Part shown: in pieces, positions 20,347-33,056 of the stretch
Layout of the letters: each line of letters begins with the position of its first letter
Position numbering within the stretch: the first letter of the stretch is position 1
DNA from: Ephemerocybe angulata
Lineage: Eukaryota; Basidiomycota; Agaricomycetes; Agaricales; Psathyrellaceae
NCBI GenBank assembly: GCA_013368325.1
Contig: JAACJK010000058.1
Span: forward strand, 62,001 to 126,000
Length of the DNA: 64,000 nt
Direction of reading: 5' to 3'
Notes under the pieces: generated by a model
Database searches by the model: none
What the model was told of the DNA's origin: nothing
Seen by the model: only the letters and a program-made list of their open reading frames with translations
Made by a program: the position numbers and the translations under genes

Positions 20347-22986
20347 ATGCGTCTGCACTCGTTCCTCGTCTGTCTCCAGGCTCTTCTGTTCGCCAAAGTC
20401 GCGTACGCGGCCTTTGGCCTAACAGAATCGGGCAACTCCCTCATCGCTGACACCAATGCCGGTCTCGTCTTCACCGTCGACAAGACTAATGGTGACGTGA
20501 CGTCGATGAAGTTCAATGGCATTGAGGTGCAGGACCAGGGTGGCAAGAAAAGCCACATTGGGTCTGGACTTGGTGCCCAGTGCAGCTGGGTCAGGACAGG
20601 CAACGCAAACAACTATATCAAGATAACCTGTAACGCGGGAACCTTGACACAGTGAGATACTTAGGATGGTCTTGTGTCTAGCACGTAATGACGATGTTCG
20701 AACTTCGCAGGTACTATGTTGCCCGGTACAACGATCCCGCGATCCACATGGCCACCTAGTGCGTCCCTGCTTCTTAAACACGAGCCGTCGCGCTCACGCT
20801 TGAACATCCAAAATCTATATAGTATATCAGCCGAGCCGGACATCGGTGAACTGCGCTTCATCGCGCGTCTGCGCAGGGCCGCCGTGCCCAACGGATACAC
20901 CGCGTCCAATATCGAGGGCGGCACCGCCATCGAGGGCAGCGATGTCTACACCGTCAACGGCCAAACGCGCTCCAAATTCTACTCGTCGCGGCAGTTTATT
21001 GATGACCAGATTCACGGCGTAACTGGATCGGGCGTTGGAGTGTGGATGATTATCCCGGACACGGGGTACGAGTCTAGTTCTGGCGGTCCGTTCATGAGGG
21101 ATATCAATAACCAAGGAGGTGAGTGGCTGTGAGTGGCAGCCGGCGCCGGGGACAGATGTTTCTCCATCGAGGCTAACACCTTCCTTCTTAGGCACTCAAC
21201 AAGAGCTCTACTATTGTAAGTGCACCCGTCCTGTTCTCTTTGCAGATTAATCTGACTGTTGGACGTGTAGACATGGTATGTACAATAAATGACCAAAGAA
21301 CGCCCACCTCACTTTTCTCTACAAGAACTCCGGTCACACCCAAACAGAATGTAGGTCTCTACATTCGTCCATACCGATATATCTCACCTGCAGTTCAGCA
21401 AACCGAATGGGTCTGCACGGACCCTAGTGCGTCCCCTCGCCACAGTCTCTAAATACCCCACCAAACATCTCTCTAGCGCCCTGTTCTTCACAAGCGGTTC
21501 CCAGCCCTCCACGGACATCAGTACGTACCCAAACGCACCCGCGCCCCTTCTCGCCTTCCAACGCACCCACCTCCGAACTAACCTCCGAGCCTTTTCCTTC
21601 CTAATCCTATCCAGACACCGTCTTCTGGGACGGCCTCGGCATCACGGGCTTCGTATCGCAGACAGGGCGCGGGCGCGTCATTGGCACCGCGTCGGGCGTA
21701 CCAAGTTCATACTCCAACCTCCAGGTCATCGGGTTCAGCAACAGTGCCGCGCAGTACTGGTACGCACCTGGATCCTCCCCCTTACCAAGTAGCCATTTGC
21801 CGGAGTGCTCACTCGACTACAGGACTCGCGCTGCGTCCAACGGCAGGTTCACCAGCCCGTACATGAAGCCCGGTACGTATACCATGACGTTGTACAAAGC
21901 CGAGTTGGCTGTGGCTTCGCAGAGCGTGAGCGTGTCGGCCGGCGGGACGTTGACCTCCAACATCGCATCCAAAGAGGACGTAAGTACCGCTCTTTAGTCG
22001 GCGTTCAGATATGGGCGCTAAAATGGTGAGTGTGCAGACTCAAAGCGCGATATGGCAGATCGGTGAGTTTGACGGGACACCGAGAGGGTTCTTGAATGCA
22101 GAGTAGGTCTTCTAGGATTTTCCACCCTTACCACTGAGCTGAAGGCACTTGCGTTTTAGCAAAATCGAGACAATGCAGTAAGCACATCATCCACCTTGGA
22201 CATGCGAATGCTTACCTTTTTTAGCCCAAGCGATTCTCGTATGCGGTCTTGGGGTCCTGTCACCTTCACGGTCGGAAACTCGATCGATAGCTTCCCCTTG
22301 GCCGCGTTCAAGGTGCGGTACCTTCACTTCACCGCCCTTTTCCTTCGGGCTTACACCTTGTGTAATACAGGCCATCGGTGCAGTTACAATCAAGTTCAAC
22401 CTAAGCTCAAGCCAAAGTCAGTCTCATCCACCCTCAACCTGCAGAGAACACCTTTTTACACTTCACAGTTGGCGCTAGGACACTCGAAATCGGGACAACA
22501 CTCGCCTTCGCCGGTATGCCACTCCCTTTCTTACACGACGTCGTTACCCTTTTGATGAAGCATTTTAGGCGGCCGCCCTCAGGTCAAGGTGAATAACTGG
22601 TCCGGCCCCAACCCCGCCGCGCCCAGCCAGCCCAACTCGAGGGGCATAACGCGTGGAACCTGGAGAGGAAACGTAGGTCGAGCCACTCATTAACACTACG
22701 ACTGACTCTGATGCTTTCGCGACAGAACATCCTGTACACCGTCAACATCCGTGCGTGTACCTTTCTTTCCCTTTTGTTTTAGCAGAGCTGAGTCGATTTT
22801 CACCTTCCAGCCTCCGGAACGCTCGTCGCAGGGTCAAACACACTTGTGATCAACGTGCTCTCCGGCTCTTCTGGAGACAACTTCTTGTGAGTAACTGTTA
22901 ACCCGGCAGTAAATCGATTTGTGTTGACTTCCGTGCGAACTGCCAGGTCCCCCAACTTTGTCTTCGACGCGCTCAGACTGTACTAA
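20347..22986 (+). CDS. Secreted rhamnogalacturonan endolyase, family PL4
   Basis: Cleaves the rhamnogalacturonan I backbone of pectin by beta-elimination outside the cell. I resolve 19 exons (20347-20651 up to 22947-22986) totalling 1584 nt, 527 residues, the usual length for this family. A signal peptide ends at AKVAYA. The catalytic beta-sandwich contains RSKFYSS (Lys169) and ELYYYMNSGH (His230). From memory, these are within one residue of Lys150 and His210 of the mature Aspergillus aculeatus enzyme after allowing for a signal peptide. A fibronectin III-like segment and a carbohydrate-binding-like C-terminal domain ([11 protein letters not shown], ending [10 protein letters not shown]) follow. 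The YYYM segment is split by a 5-nt exon (21271-21275). The 3' end is only about 60 bp from the convergent histone deacetylase gene. Confidence 0.95.
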
Positions 22987-23048
22987 GCCATTATCGAGTT
23001 GGCTTGAAGATAATGGGTATGGAAGTTGGTGGTGTATCAGTGTATTTG

Positions 23049-24566
23049 CTATGACAGCCTGGATTTCAGAGCAGCGAGAATGTCTACATACGCATCTTCG
23101 ATGCTCTGCAAGTATTCTGGTGTATTTGTGTCCTGCATGAAGCCAGCCTGAACATCGAGCTGCACAGATCGGAAGACGTCAATAGACATCTTGTTGTAAA
23201 GTGAGGAGCTTACAGTAAAAGATGGGGCGTATTGCGGGAATGCCGAGTGGTCGGGTATCTCAGTATCTAGATCTAGTGGCGATCCCGTCGCGATGGAGGT
23301 GAAGTACGCCCAAGCCCGGGCAGCATTTGGGGAATTGTAGCCTCCTCCTCCAAGGAGAAGTTTCCGTCCAGGCCACTCATTCACGATCTTATCGACATAC
23401 CAGCCCATGGACCCTTCACCACCTATGTTCCAATTGAACACGGCGTACGGGTCCCCCGCCAGGGAGTCCACCCCGCATTGGAGGACGATGTAGTCAGGAT
23501 TGAAGATCTCACGCGCGCGGTTCAGGATGGGGTATATCCGAGCAAAGGTCGCGGAGGAGGCGCCTTGCTGTAGAGGAATAGAAAGCGTGAAGGGATCGAA
23601 GGATTCGGAAGAGGGAGTGGGCAGTGGGGCGAGAGGCGAGAGGGGGAAGAAGCCTGGAGAAGTGTGATGGATGCTGCAGGTCTGAGACAGAAGTAAGGAA
23701 TTCTTTGTGAGATTGGATGTGGATATCCTGGAAGGCAGAACTCTCACCAGGATTTGAGAAGAACCAGTGGAGTTAGGCGAGTGGAACGACTCGGAAACGC
23801 CGTCAGAGAAGTGTAGGTCCAGGTCGATGTACATTATCCGTGGTTTGGGGATGTCTGGAGTGGGTCTCTTCAGGGGGAGGAGGGCTAGCGTGCAGTCCGC
23901 AACATAGCAGAACCCTGAGGCTTTAGACTTGCGAGCGTGGTGCCTGCATAAGAAATAAGCGCCCAATACATAATGGGAAGTGATCAAAAATCAAGCGCAC
24001 CTGCCCCCATCCCAAGCTATCGCCACCTCTGCAAACCCTGTTTTCAGTGTCTCTGCGGCTGTGAGGGTAGCGCCTCCGACGAGCTGCACGTAGTCCGAGA
24101 GCCCCGGGAATATTGGGCAATCCTAAGCGCCAGCATCAGCGACAGTCGCCGATTGTCTTGACACCGGACTGTTAACTTGCATCTTCTAGACCAAATTCAA
24201 GAGCAAGAAGTCGGTTCGATTCGGAGTCTTCCAGTTGGGCCTTTTGCTGGGAGCTGGCATCCAAGATGAAGTCGAGATAGTCTTTGCTGTGGTACGTGGA
24301 GAGTGCTTGACGCGTCGCGCGGCTCGGATTGACGACCTGTATTCGTCTCGGGCGTGTGGGGTTGTCTTTAAGAATTCCCAGTGCATTGATTAGCGAGTGC
24401 ACCATAATAGCCCGATTGCGATTGGAGGGCAGCAACGACGATAGCTAAAGGATGATGAGGCGTATGGAGAGCTCGGAACGTGGTTTGGCCGTACCTTTGC
24501 CAATTCTCCTGACGCGACATACGCAACCTTCCCTCGAATATCCTCTACCCCGTCCATACTGGTCAT
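23049..24566 (-). CDS. Class I histone deacetylase, HDAC8/Hos1-like
   Basis: Zinc-dependent lysine deacetylase. Exons 24495-24566, 24181-24444, 24001-24122, 23748-23943 and 23049-23681 total 1287 nt, 428 residues. Motifs seen: DCPIFPGL; AWDGGRHHARKSKASGFCYV (tandem active-site His); YIDLDLHFSDGV (zinc-binding Asp and His; the second His of the usual HHGDGV is Phe); CGVDSLAGDP (second zinc Asp); and LLGGGGYN (catalytic Tyr). The short length without a long tail fits the HDAC8/Hos1 type rather than Rpd3, although branch assignment needs a tree. The intron between exons 2 and 3 has a GC donor (GCAAGT); any GT nearby would break the frame. It shares a 174-bp promoter with SIN1. Confidence 0.92.
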
Positions 24567-24740
24567 TTTGAACGAAGATCTGCTCGTAAGTGTTGTTGTC
24601 GTCGTTGAGGACAAGGTTCGTTCAAACTCCGCCCGCGTCGACCAGCCCTATTCCGGCATCGTTCCATGCGATGCCGAGCGCCTTTCTCTATTATCACGAC
24701 CACCACCTCATAACGACAATGTGTTAGGAATACCGCGAGA
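24567..24740. promoter_or_regulatory. Compact bidirectional promoter, histone deacetylase / SIN1
   Basis: Only 174 bp separate the two start codons, so the divergent genes must share this sequence. No TATA box is seen on either side, as expected for housekeeping genes. Confidence 0.6.
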
Positions 24741-27575
24741 ATGTCACTGATCAGTGATACAGAGTACGTCTGCGAAACTCCTATTCCTTCTATCGCTTAC
24801 CAGTCAACAGCTATCTCATCCACCAACTGCGGTTGTCCTACCTGCGCGACGTCGAGGACCTCTATGGACCCCGCATTATAACTCTCGACCAAGCGTACCA
24901 GGCCAACCCATACATCCTCGCCTCGGGGCTCGCTGATCAGGAACGATGGCCAGAACTGAACGTGCCAAGCAGCCCGCAGCTGAGCGAGGACGAGGAGGGC
25001 ACGGAGAACGCATCTGGCTTCCCCGGGGCCCGGCTCAAGTACACTCAGACGATCATGGGCGGGAAATCGGGCGGGCTGGGACTGCGAGTGCACGGGAAGC
25101 GAATGTCGACGTCGAAACGCATGTCATATCTACAACGAAAGGCCGCCGAAACACTCGAGGAGTCCACGCCAGCGACCAAGGTTTCCAATCTCGTTTCGAC
25201 GGGGGCGCCGCCTACTCAGCAGGGGACGCTCAGCACATCGGCACCGCCAGTGGCTAGCAGCATGGTGAAGCCAGGCGATGGGTGGGTCAAGGTGGACCAC
25301 GATGGGGACAAGAGGCCGGACTCGCCTGCTGTTAACGTGCAGATTCAGCTGGCGACGGCACCTGAGGAAGCGCCAGTGACGAAGGTCGTCCAGTTTGTGC
25401 CGAAGTTCTCGAAGGAGGTGGAAGCCAGGCGGCAGATGCGAATGGCCGCGAGGCGTGGACCAGGTGGGGCACCACCACCTCCGTCGAACAAACCACTCAG
25501 CTTCGACACATCGTCGGAGGAGGAAGAGGACGAGGAAGAAGAGGAGGGAGAGGGCTCGGGTGGCTCATCGGAGGAAAGCTTTGGGGAGGAAGACGCCGGG
25601 GACAGCAGTATGGACGAGGGAGACGAGTTTGACCCTGAATTTGCAGCGACACGGACGGGCGATAGTGCCTCTGACGTGAATTCTATCATGTCCGGCAACA
25701 GCTCCATGCCAGACTCCGCCTCCCACCCCCACCAATACCGGGCACGCCCTCGCCTTAGCCCTGTCTCAGAGCACCACAAACGTCGGGCAACCTCACGGAC
25801 TCGCCCTGCGGAACTAGCGCTCGTACCGGGGCCTCGATCGGAATCCGATATCCCTCAGTCAAAGAAGTCAGGAAACACTATGGCGCGGAGTAAGAGCGAC
25901 GGGCCCCCACAATCCGCAAGGCATGCACCTAGCTCGTCTGTATCTGAATCTATGTTCGCTCGAAAGAAACCTCCACCCGCCAAACCCCAAAAGTCCGCCC
26001 TCTCGTCGATGATGGCCTTGTCGAGCGGATCCTCGAACCCCTTTTCGGAGTTATACGCGGCGATATCAGGGCGGGGGCAGTCGCTTTCTACCACTATCAA
26101 TGTTTTCTTCCCCCACGCGACTCGGCCAGCCGGCAAGCCGATGGAACTGACCATCCGGAAAGACGCCACCGTCGAGGAGGTTGTTGGCTTTGCTCTCTGG
26201 AGCTACTGGGAGGAGGACTGGCAGCCCCGGCTCGACGAAGGGCTGGGTGAAGACGATCCGAGACGAGATCATAAGCTATCTGCGGTGGGCTGGGTGCTGA
26301 GGATAGCTGAGGACGATGGTGAGCCGGACGACGACTTCCCGCCCCCGGATCGGATGGGCAAAATCTCGAAGTTCAACTCAGATGCCTACGCGATCTTGGA
26401 GGCTACCCCGAGCCAGATGGCGCAGAACGAAATTTTGGAGAGTAAGATCCAAAGGAGGCCTTCAAGAACGATGACCAGCAAGAAACCCGAGAAGTTGACT
26501 GTCCCAGCGGCTGGGGCAGCGATACCTTCGCAACCGAGTGCTTTACCAGCGTCGTACGCCGCGTCTACTTTGAGCTCGGTACCTTTGTCCACGTCTCTTG
26601 GACCAAGCTCGAGTCATGGGCCTCAGATTTTCTTGAGGATTCGGGTGGAAGACAATGCCGATGAGGTGCACATCCTGACGACCATCCCTGTGTACGTCTC
26701 TTTCTCCTTTCTTTGATCAAAAAGTATTGACGAGCTTGCCAACTATAGGTCGGCTGGGATGTATCTCCAGGAAGCGCTAGAAATGGTTTGTCGAAGACGA
26801 AAGGGATTAAACCCCAAAGACTATGCGCTCGTCCTCAAATTGCGAGAGTCACACATCCAGGTTCCACTCGACAGAACCGTCGCGAGTTTGCAAGGCAACA
26901 GAGAGCTGCTGTTGATCCAGAAGGACCGACTGCACAAGCTGGGCAATTTGTCCAAGGAGATCCGCACAACGGACCCGAACGCGTCGATATTCAAGCACAT
27001 GAGTGAGACGCCTGAACAGCAGTACTCGAGCGTTCTGGACTACACTGCTGCGTACAAGGTACGCCTTTTCGTACGGCCCGTCTTGTGGTGGATCCAGGCT
27101 GATGATATTGCTGCAGAAATATAATGTGTATCGCAAGATACCAATGCTTGTTACGCGCCAGGAGCGAATTCTTGCAATCGACGGAGTCTACATTCACGTA
27201 TGTGTTTTTGACATACCTTCTATCTCTATCTCATAACCCGTCCTCTAGATTATGCCCTCAGCGAACAAAGCGAAAGCCGTGTTCGACCACGGCAAAACTG
27301 CTTCATATCATATCAAAAGCATCGCTGACTGTCAACAGAGCCAGAAGAGCAGTGCTTTCAAGCTGGTTCTGAACCGTGCGTCGGGGAATAAGCGGTATGA
27401 TTTCGAGGCAGAGAGCCCTAAGCTTGCCGGTGCGTTTCGCTGCTGTGGTTCGAATCAATTTACTAAGTCCTGTGCGATGTTAGCTGAACTCGTACATACA
27501 ATTCGGAGTCTGAAGGCCGCTCTGGAGCGCTCAGGAACCGTAAATAGATCGAGGAGGAGCCGGCAGGTCGTCTGA
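24741..27575 (+). CDS. SIN1: TORC2 subunit Sin1/Avo1
   Basis: Scaffold and substrate-recruiting subunit of target-of-rapamycin complex 2 at the plasma membrane. Six exons, 24741-24763, 24811-26691, 26749-27058, 27117-27197, 27249-27429 and 27484-27575, give 2568 nt, 855 residues. The N-terminus MSLISDTDYLIHQLRLSYLR is typical of Sin1 and fixes the start and the tiny first exon. A disordered acidic/Ser-rich stretch follows. The CRIM domain lies near residues 415-525 (STTINVFFPHA, ALWSYWEEDW, VGWVLRIAEDDGEPDDDFPP). The Ras-binding-like domain is near 617-705, and a C-terminal PH domain from about 738 (YNVYRKIPMLVTRQERILAI). All expected domains are present. Confidence 0.95.
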
Positions 27576-28293
27576 AACATGGCTCTGTTTTTGCCTTCAC
27601 CTTGCAGCTTGCTACCTTCCGTGTTTTGCTTCCCCTTCCTTGTCACATAACTATACCCACTTTCCTTCCATTGCAAGCGGCTAGAACCTCTCTTATCCGT
27701 ACTGTATTGTCAAGTGTAAATCATGGCTGGATGGGCTTGTTAACCCTTGTATATGTCTTGTATCCACGGCCCCTGAGCACCGAACCTGTTTTCTGTACGC
27801 TGTAATTTATCGTGCTGTTCTTTTTACGGAAGTATGTAAGTATGAATGTCTTGAGGGCACGTAGACACAGCTTACTCCTACCCTTATTGAAAGCACACAT
27901 ATCAGACGCCCAATTGACATGAGGAAAGGTAAGTTGTCATTAACGCATTGAGAGGTCTATGTTTTCAACTAATAAAACGACGTAAGACCCAGTCAGGTGG
28001 AAGGATAAGATAGGGATGGCGTTTGAGCTCCGAGGCACTTGGTGGTACGCTAACAAAACCTTCCCACTTTCGGTGTCTAGGAAACCCCGAAAAGCCTGTT
28101 GTTAAAGCTACGTATTTACGACCGCAGGGGCAGGTTTATTCAGGAACAACGGTCCATCCCACGTGCTAATCATACAACCTACAGTCAGTAATATACATAC
28201 AAAAGCGCATAGCGCCAATAGAACGGGGTATTACTACATACAAAGTCCAAAGTCCAAGCGTCCCCGATGTCTTTCCCAGCCTACAGCCATACA
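27576..28293. other. Convergent intergenic region
   Basis: Separates the 3' ends of SIN1 and the membrane protein gene. No reading frame or repeat of note. Confidence 0.4.
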
Positions 28294-30726
28294 TCACACA
28301 TACGAGCGCTCCGGCATCTGCACACTATCAAAGGGTGCCGCGCTCTTTGACAACTGGGGGAGGTACGCGCGAACATCCATCGGTGAGGCTGCATCAGCAT
28401 CGGACGATGTCTCGCGCGTCTGGACGTAGTACACCTTGCCCGGCTCAATGAGGTCGAACGGTTCCTCCTTCTCATTGTGCGTGAAGACTTCTTTTGTAAA
28501 GTTTTGCGAAGCGAGGGTGGCTTCAGCGTATACTGTAAGCTCAGTGAGTATTCTGATATATTCCACAGCTACATGGGAGGGGATCGAGGAATAGTCGAAA
28601 CGAATAGAATGGAGAGAATGAAAGACGGAGAGAAAGAAAGAAGATATTGAAGAACAGGAAGGACGTACGGTACTCTGCATGCCCCTTCCCGAAGTTGAGG
28701 CGGCAGATGCCGCCAAGGAGCATGCTCGCGGTGAGGAGGACGAGGGAGGAGACGGTAAAGCATCCAAGGAAAGGCCATTGTGTGAAGGTCCTACAAAAAG
28801 TGACAGGATTGTTAGTATGGAGGGCAGTGTAGAGTGGGTGACATAGCGGAGGTCACACAGGGGAGGAGGGGGCGACGTACCACCTATACACAATAGAGTA
28901 AAACATGACACTCCACCCAATAATGAAGATAAGGCCGATAACAAGGAAGGCGATGGTGAACACCTTCTTCTCGCGCTTGATGGCGTACCAACCCTGTCAT
29001 CGACCCTTCAGTACTATGTGCGCAGAAGAGTGGGGAGGGTATCATACCATTATGATCCATGGGAGGAGCAGCTATACGCACATAAATGTAAGTTATTTCC
29101 CATATATTCGGCGTATAACTTAGAAAATAGCGAGACGGAGAAAAGATGGGGAAGGAAATGGAGGGACGTACCACTGCACTGGTAATAAACACGGCGATGT
29201 ACTCGGGCGTGTGCACGGAGATCTTCGCGATGGCGGTATTGAGGAGGACGTCAATCCACATGGACATTCCTGCAACGAGAATGAAGACTTCAAGCTGCAG
29301 GCAAGCAAGGAGGGCGAGGAAGAACTGCGTGGTGGATACCAGGTTCAGTTTATAAGGTAAATCAAAGAATTAGCGGGTGCGTACCTTGTTGATACGCTGG
29401 ATGTGGGGTGGTGCGCCAACGCATTTGAATGCTTGTGAGCTGTACGTCTGAGGGTCCTTTAAGTTAGAATAAATTTGAGAGGGGAGAGGGGGTGCATACC
29501 CTGAGGAGGATGAGGGAAAGGTATACCGCGATGAAGAGCGCAACAACGGTAAGGACCATATCTGCGATCTATTTGCAGTGCACAAGTGTTAGTGGGTATG
29601 TGGATAGAGCGATGCTGATTGCTCACCTGGATTGGGAGCCGTTTCGCGAAATAGGGGGTGAAGACGTCGAGGGAGCAGGGCGTGCCGGGACTGGCAAGAA
29701 GCTCGGTGAAGGTGGCCTCATCGTACTTAGCGCGCCAAACGGCGTAGATGGACCATGCAGTGACGAGTATGCGGGTTATGACGACGGACAGGCTGTGAGA
29801 GGAAGGAATCAAGATTTAGGCGTTGAGAATGGGTGCTGACTGTGGTAGTGATGATGATTGGGGATGGCAGGCAGACGTACATGTGAGGGACGGAGTCGTT
29901 GGCGACCGCGAAGACGGAGATGCCGAACAGCCAGAACTGGAGGGCGACGAAGGTGATGTCTTCTCTCTGGAAGTTCGTCAATCTGTTGAAGTTGATCGAC
30001 AGACAATGGTTAGTTCGTTGCGCGGGTTCTGTTGATGGGCGCTTATCATGCTTCTTGATCATGTAAGCGCAATCTCACCTCTGTTGGGGGTGCACGAGGG
30101 TCTGGACGCATTGCCTGCTGAGGAAGATAGCGCCTGGGGCAGAGGACTGCAGAATGACGTTGCCCTTGGAGTCGATGACCGGGCTCACGGTGACGCTGGG
30201 CGAGCTGTGCCAGTCGAACACTCTCTGATATCAGAAGGGTGTCAGTGTGTATCAGTGGATGTAAGGGTTGCCACGCACCGTGGACTATGAGCGGCCGGGC
30301 GGGGGAGGTGAGAAAGTAGATTGCAAGGAGAGTCAAGGAGACACGAACTTGGTTGTTTGAATTGGCATCGATGGTTGAGTTGAAGACCGTCGTGCAGGGG
30401 TAGGTTGCCTGGTGTCCGTAGGGAATGTCTGAGCAGATTTGGAGGTGCAGGCTCCCGGAGTCGCCCTCGAGGAAGGTGGTGTTTTGGGCGGGGATCGTCC
30501 CAGCGGAAACGACGGCGTTGAGGAAGGAGCGTTGATCGTGGTCGATGCTGAAGAGGAACGACTGGATGATTCCTTGCGTGAGGCAGTGGAGCAGGCTGAA
30601 GACGAAGAAGAGCGTCGTGAACCGCGTGAGGGTGATGCGCGAGTACTGCTGCCTAATTAGCGCCGGGTACAGTTCGACGCGAAGAGTAGCACTCACGACC
30701 GAGGCACACCACGTTTTGAATTCCAT
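28294..30726 (-). CDS. Polytopic membrane protein of unknown function, about eight helices
   Basis: Starts at ATG 30726 (MEFKTWCASVV). Early exons are 30349-30726 and 30079-30224, and several more follow to the stop at 28294. Helix segments in order: FTTLFFVFSLLHCLTQGII; FVALQFWLFGISVFAVA; an ILSVVITRILVTAWSIYAVW stretch; MVLTVVALFIAVYLSLILL; FILVAGMSMWIDVLL; YIAVFITSAVLLLPWIIM; FTIAFLVIGLIFIIGWSVM; and VSSLVLLTASMLLGGI. A loop of about 100 residues between helices one and two has paired cysteines and two N-glycosylation sequons, suggesting a lumenal or extracellular face. The acidic C-terminal tail is about 75 residues. I do not recognise a named family. Inner splice sites are approximate. 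It is divergent from the thioesterase over 186 bp. Confidence 0.8.
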
Positions 30727-30912
30727 AACGAACGAACGTGAAGAGGGACCTGCCCAAGAATTGAAAATGAGAGGAGGATGGAAGGGGGCCTGCTGAGTTT
30801 ACATCCAGTTTGCAGGACTATGTATGTCACGGCCCCATAGAAACCGAGGAAGTGCTTTGATGTCGTTATCATTTATGTTATTGATGCCGGTAAAAGTTTC
30901 CTTCCCGCCACG
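30727..30912. promoter_or_regulatory. Compact bidirectional promoter, membrane protein / thioesterase
   Basis: 186 bp between the start codons of two divergent genes. No TATA box was identified. Confidence 0.5.
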
Positions 30913-33056
30913 ATGATCCGCATCCCCCGCCTGCTTTCTCGCTGCCCCCGCCGCCCTTTCTCCACCATCTCCGTGGGCTCGCAGGTCTCTGCGTCTGTCC
31001 TTGCAGAGACAGAGGACATCGCCACTGTCAGCCGCCTCCTCACCGTTGTCCGTGCGTCATTTCCACCCTATTTATACTCAAATGAATTCATATTGAGCGT
31101 CAGGACAACGCTCCAACCCCGCGTACCACAAGTACGTACCTTTCCTCTCATGAAACGCACTTCGACTGAAAATACATTCAGTGTTATGCCCATGCGCGAT
31201 AATGCGTTGTGGTCCGAGTCCGTGCTTAAGCTGAAAGAAGCTGCCACAAGCACTAGTGCTCCAACAACCTCGAGCGACGAGGAGAAGGTCGTCCCTCGCA
31301 GGATGCACGATTCTTACGCGGAACTCGTCCTGCCGTTCGCCTCCGACGTCGCCGTTCTCGAGCAGTACATCAACGCCACCGGTGGGATCCGGACGGGAAA
31401 GTGCGTACACCGGCGCCTATCTTATCTTCTTCCAAACTTACGAATAGCCATGTAGGATTATGGAGAACCTGGACTCCCTCGCAGGCTCAATCGCGTACAA
31501 GCACATGTTGGGACCTGGTGTCGAGTCCCTTGGGCCCATTGAAACGAGGGGATACTACATAGTTACCGCCTCTGTCGATCGGTGAGCACAAACATTCCCT
31601 TCTCCAGAGGGTTAACGTAACGTTCAAAGAACCTGAGTATAGCCTCGACATGCTGTCCCCGCTCGACCCCAAGCGCGATCTGCGCCTGAGTGGCCAGGTC
31701 ATCTACACGGGGCGCAGCTCAATGGAAGTCGTGCTCAAGATGGAGTCGATTGGGTCGGGCAAGCCTGACGATACGGTCATGATAGGTGCGCTTCCATTTG
31801 TCACTGCGATTCTGGATATATTCATATTGTACTGACGTTTGAAATTCAGGCCGCTTCTCGATGGTATGCCGCAATGCTGTGACGCATAAATCACATAAAG
31901 TCAACCCCCTCATCATCTCGACGCCCGAAGAGCGCGCCCTCTACTCTCTCGGTGAACGTAGGTCTACGTTTCACTTTGCTCCTATCATTTTGCTTCCGAC
32001 TAACCCGCCATAGACATGAAAGGCCGCCGGCAACTTTCAGCCGCCCAGTCACTTACGCAAGTTCCCCCAACCTCAGACGAGGCCGCTCAGTTGCACGCAT
32101 TCTATCTCAGCCACGGCCGGGACACCCTCCCCTCTGCTCTCGCCAAACCAACCGCAGATGCAACTGCAAACGTGAAGTTTGACACAGCGCCGCAGAAGGA
32201 ACGCGTATGGATGGGAGACACAGTGCTGGCGAAGACGCTGCTCATGTTTCCGCAGGAGAGAAAGTAAGTGCGTTCTTCATTTGAGTTTTCGGTGGTGGCT
32301 TATAAGGTTTCAGTGTGCACCAAAAGGTGTTTGGCGGGTATTTGATGCGATTGGCTTATGAGGTGCGTGGGGTTCTCAATCCCGCTCTCGCTCAATCTCA
32401 CTTACTCTCACCTACCTTTTTTCACGTCTCTTTTATTGGCATCATCATCTCACCTTGATGTAACCTATGGCGTTTAATTTTGCACCCGCGCCCAGTTGGG
32501 CTTTGCAAACGCGAGCATGTTTTGCCGCGACTCCGTGCGCTTCCTCTCACTCGATGGCATCTCCTTCGCGCGCCCCGTGCCCATCGGCTCCATTCTCAAA
32601 CTCGAGAGCATGATAATGCACACCGCTTCGAATGAGGAGTACCCCGCGCTCGTGGTGCGTACACCAATTCTACTGAGCTCTTTCACAGGCTCTTCCAATC
32701 TCTGCGTATGTTGACCTCCTATTTCCATGCAGCACGTTGGCGTGCGCGCGAACGTCGTGGACGTGAAGACAGGCACGGAGAAGACGACGAATGACTTCAG
32801 GTTTACGTGGTGCCGGGACTCGCCCGCGCAGCCTTCTGCCCCCGGGAGGCACGTCGTTCCAAAGACCTATGCAGGTGCGATTAGGCGTCGTAAACGTTCA
32901 TTCAGAGATGATTTGACTGATATTTGTGGTTCCTTTTTTTCAGAGGCGATGTTGTGGCTGGAGGGTCGGCGCGCGTTGGAGCTGGGTTCACTTATCCGGG
33001 GGACCCAGAAGGAGAAAGAAGGAGAGATCGCGGGAGTGAGCGGGGTGGGGGTTTGA
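30913..33056 (+). CDS. Mitochondrial acyl-CoA thioesterase, double hotdog, ACOT9-like
   Basis: Hydrolyses acyl-CoA to free acid and CoA. Eleven exons between 30913 and 33056 sum to 1476 nt, 491 residues. The N-terminus is Arg-rich without acidic residues (IRIPRLLSRCPRRPFSTISV), a mitochondrial presequence. The first hotdog domain spans the segments NLDSLAGSIAYKHM and LSPLDPKRDLRLSG through MIGRFSMVCRN. The second contains VHQKVFGGYLMRLAYE and SVRFLSLDGISFARPVPIGS, then HVGVRANVVD. Two hotdog units in one chain with this presequence is the ACOT9/Them4-related layout. Splice joins all keep frame, including a 28-nt second exon (31104-31131). Confidence 0.93.
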
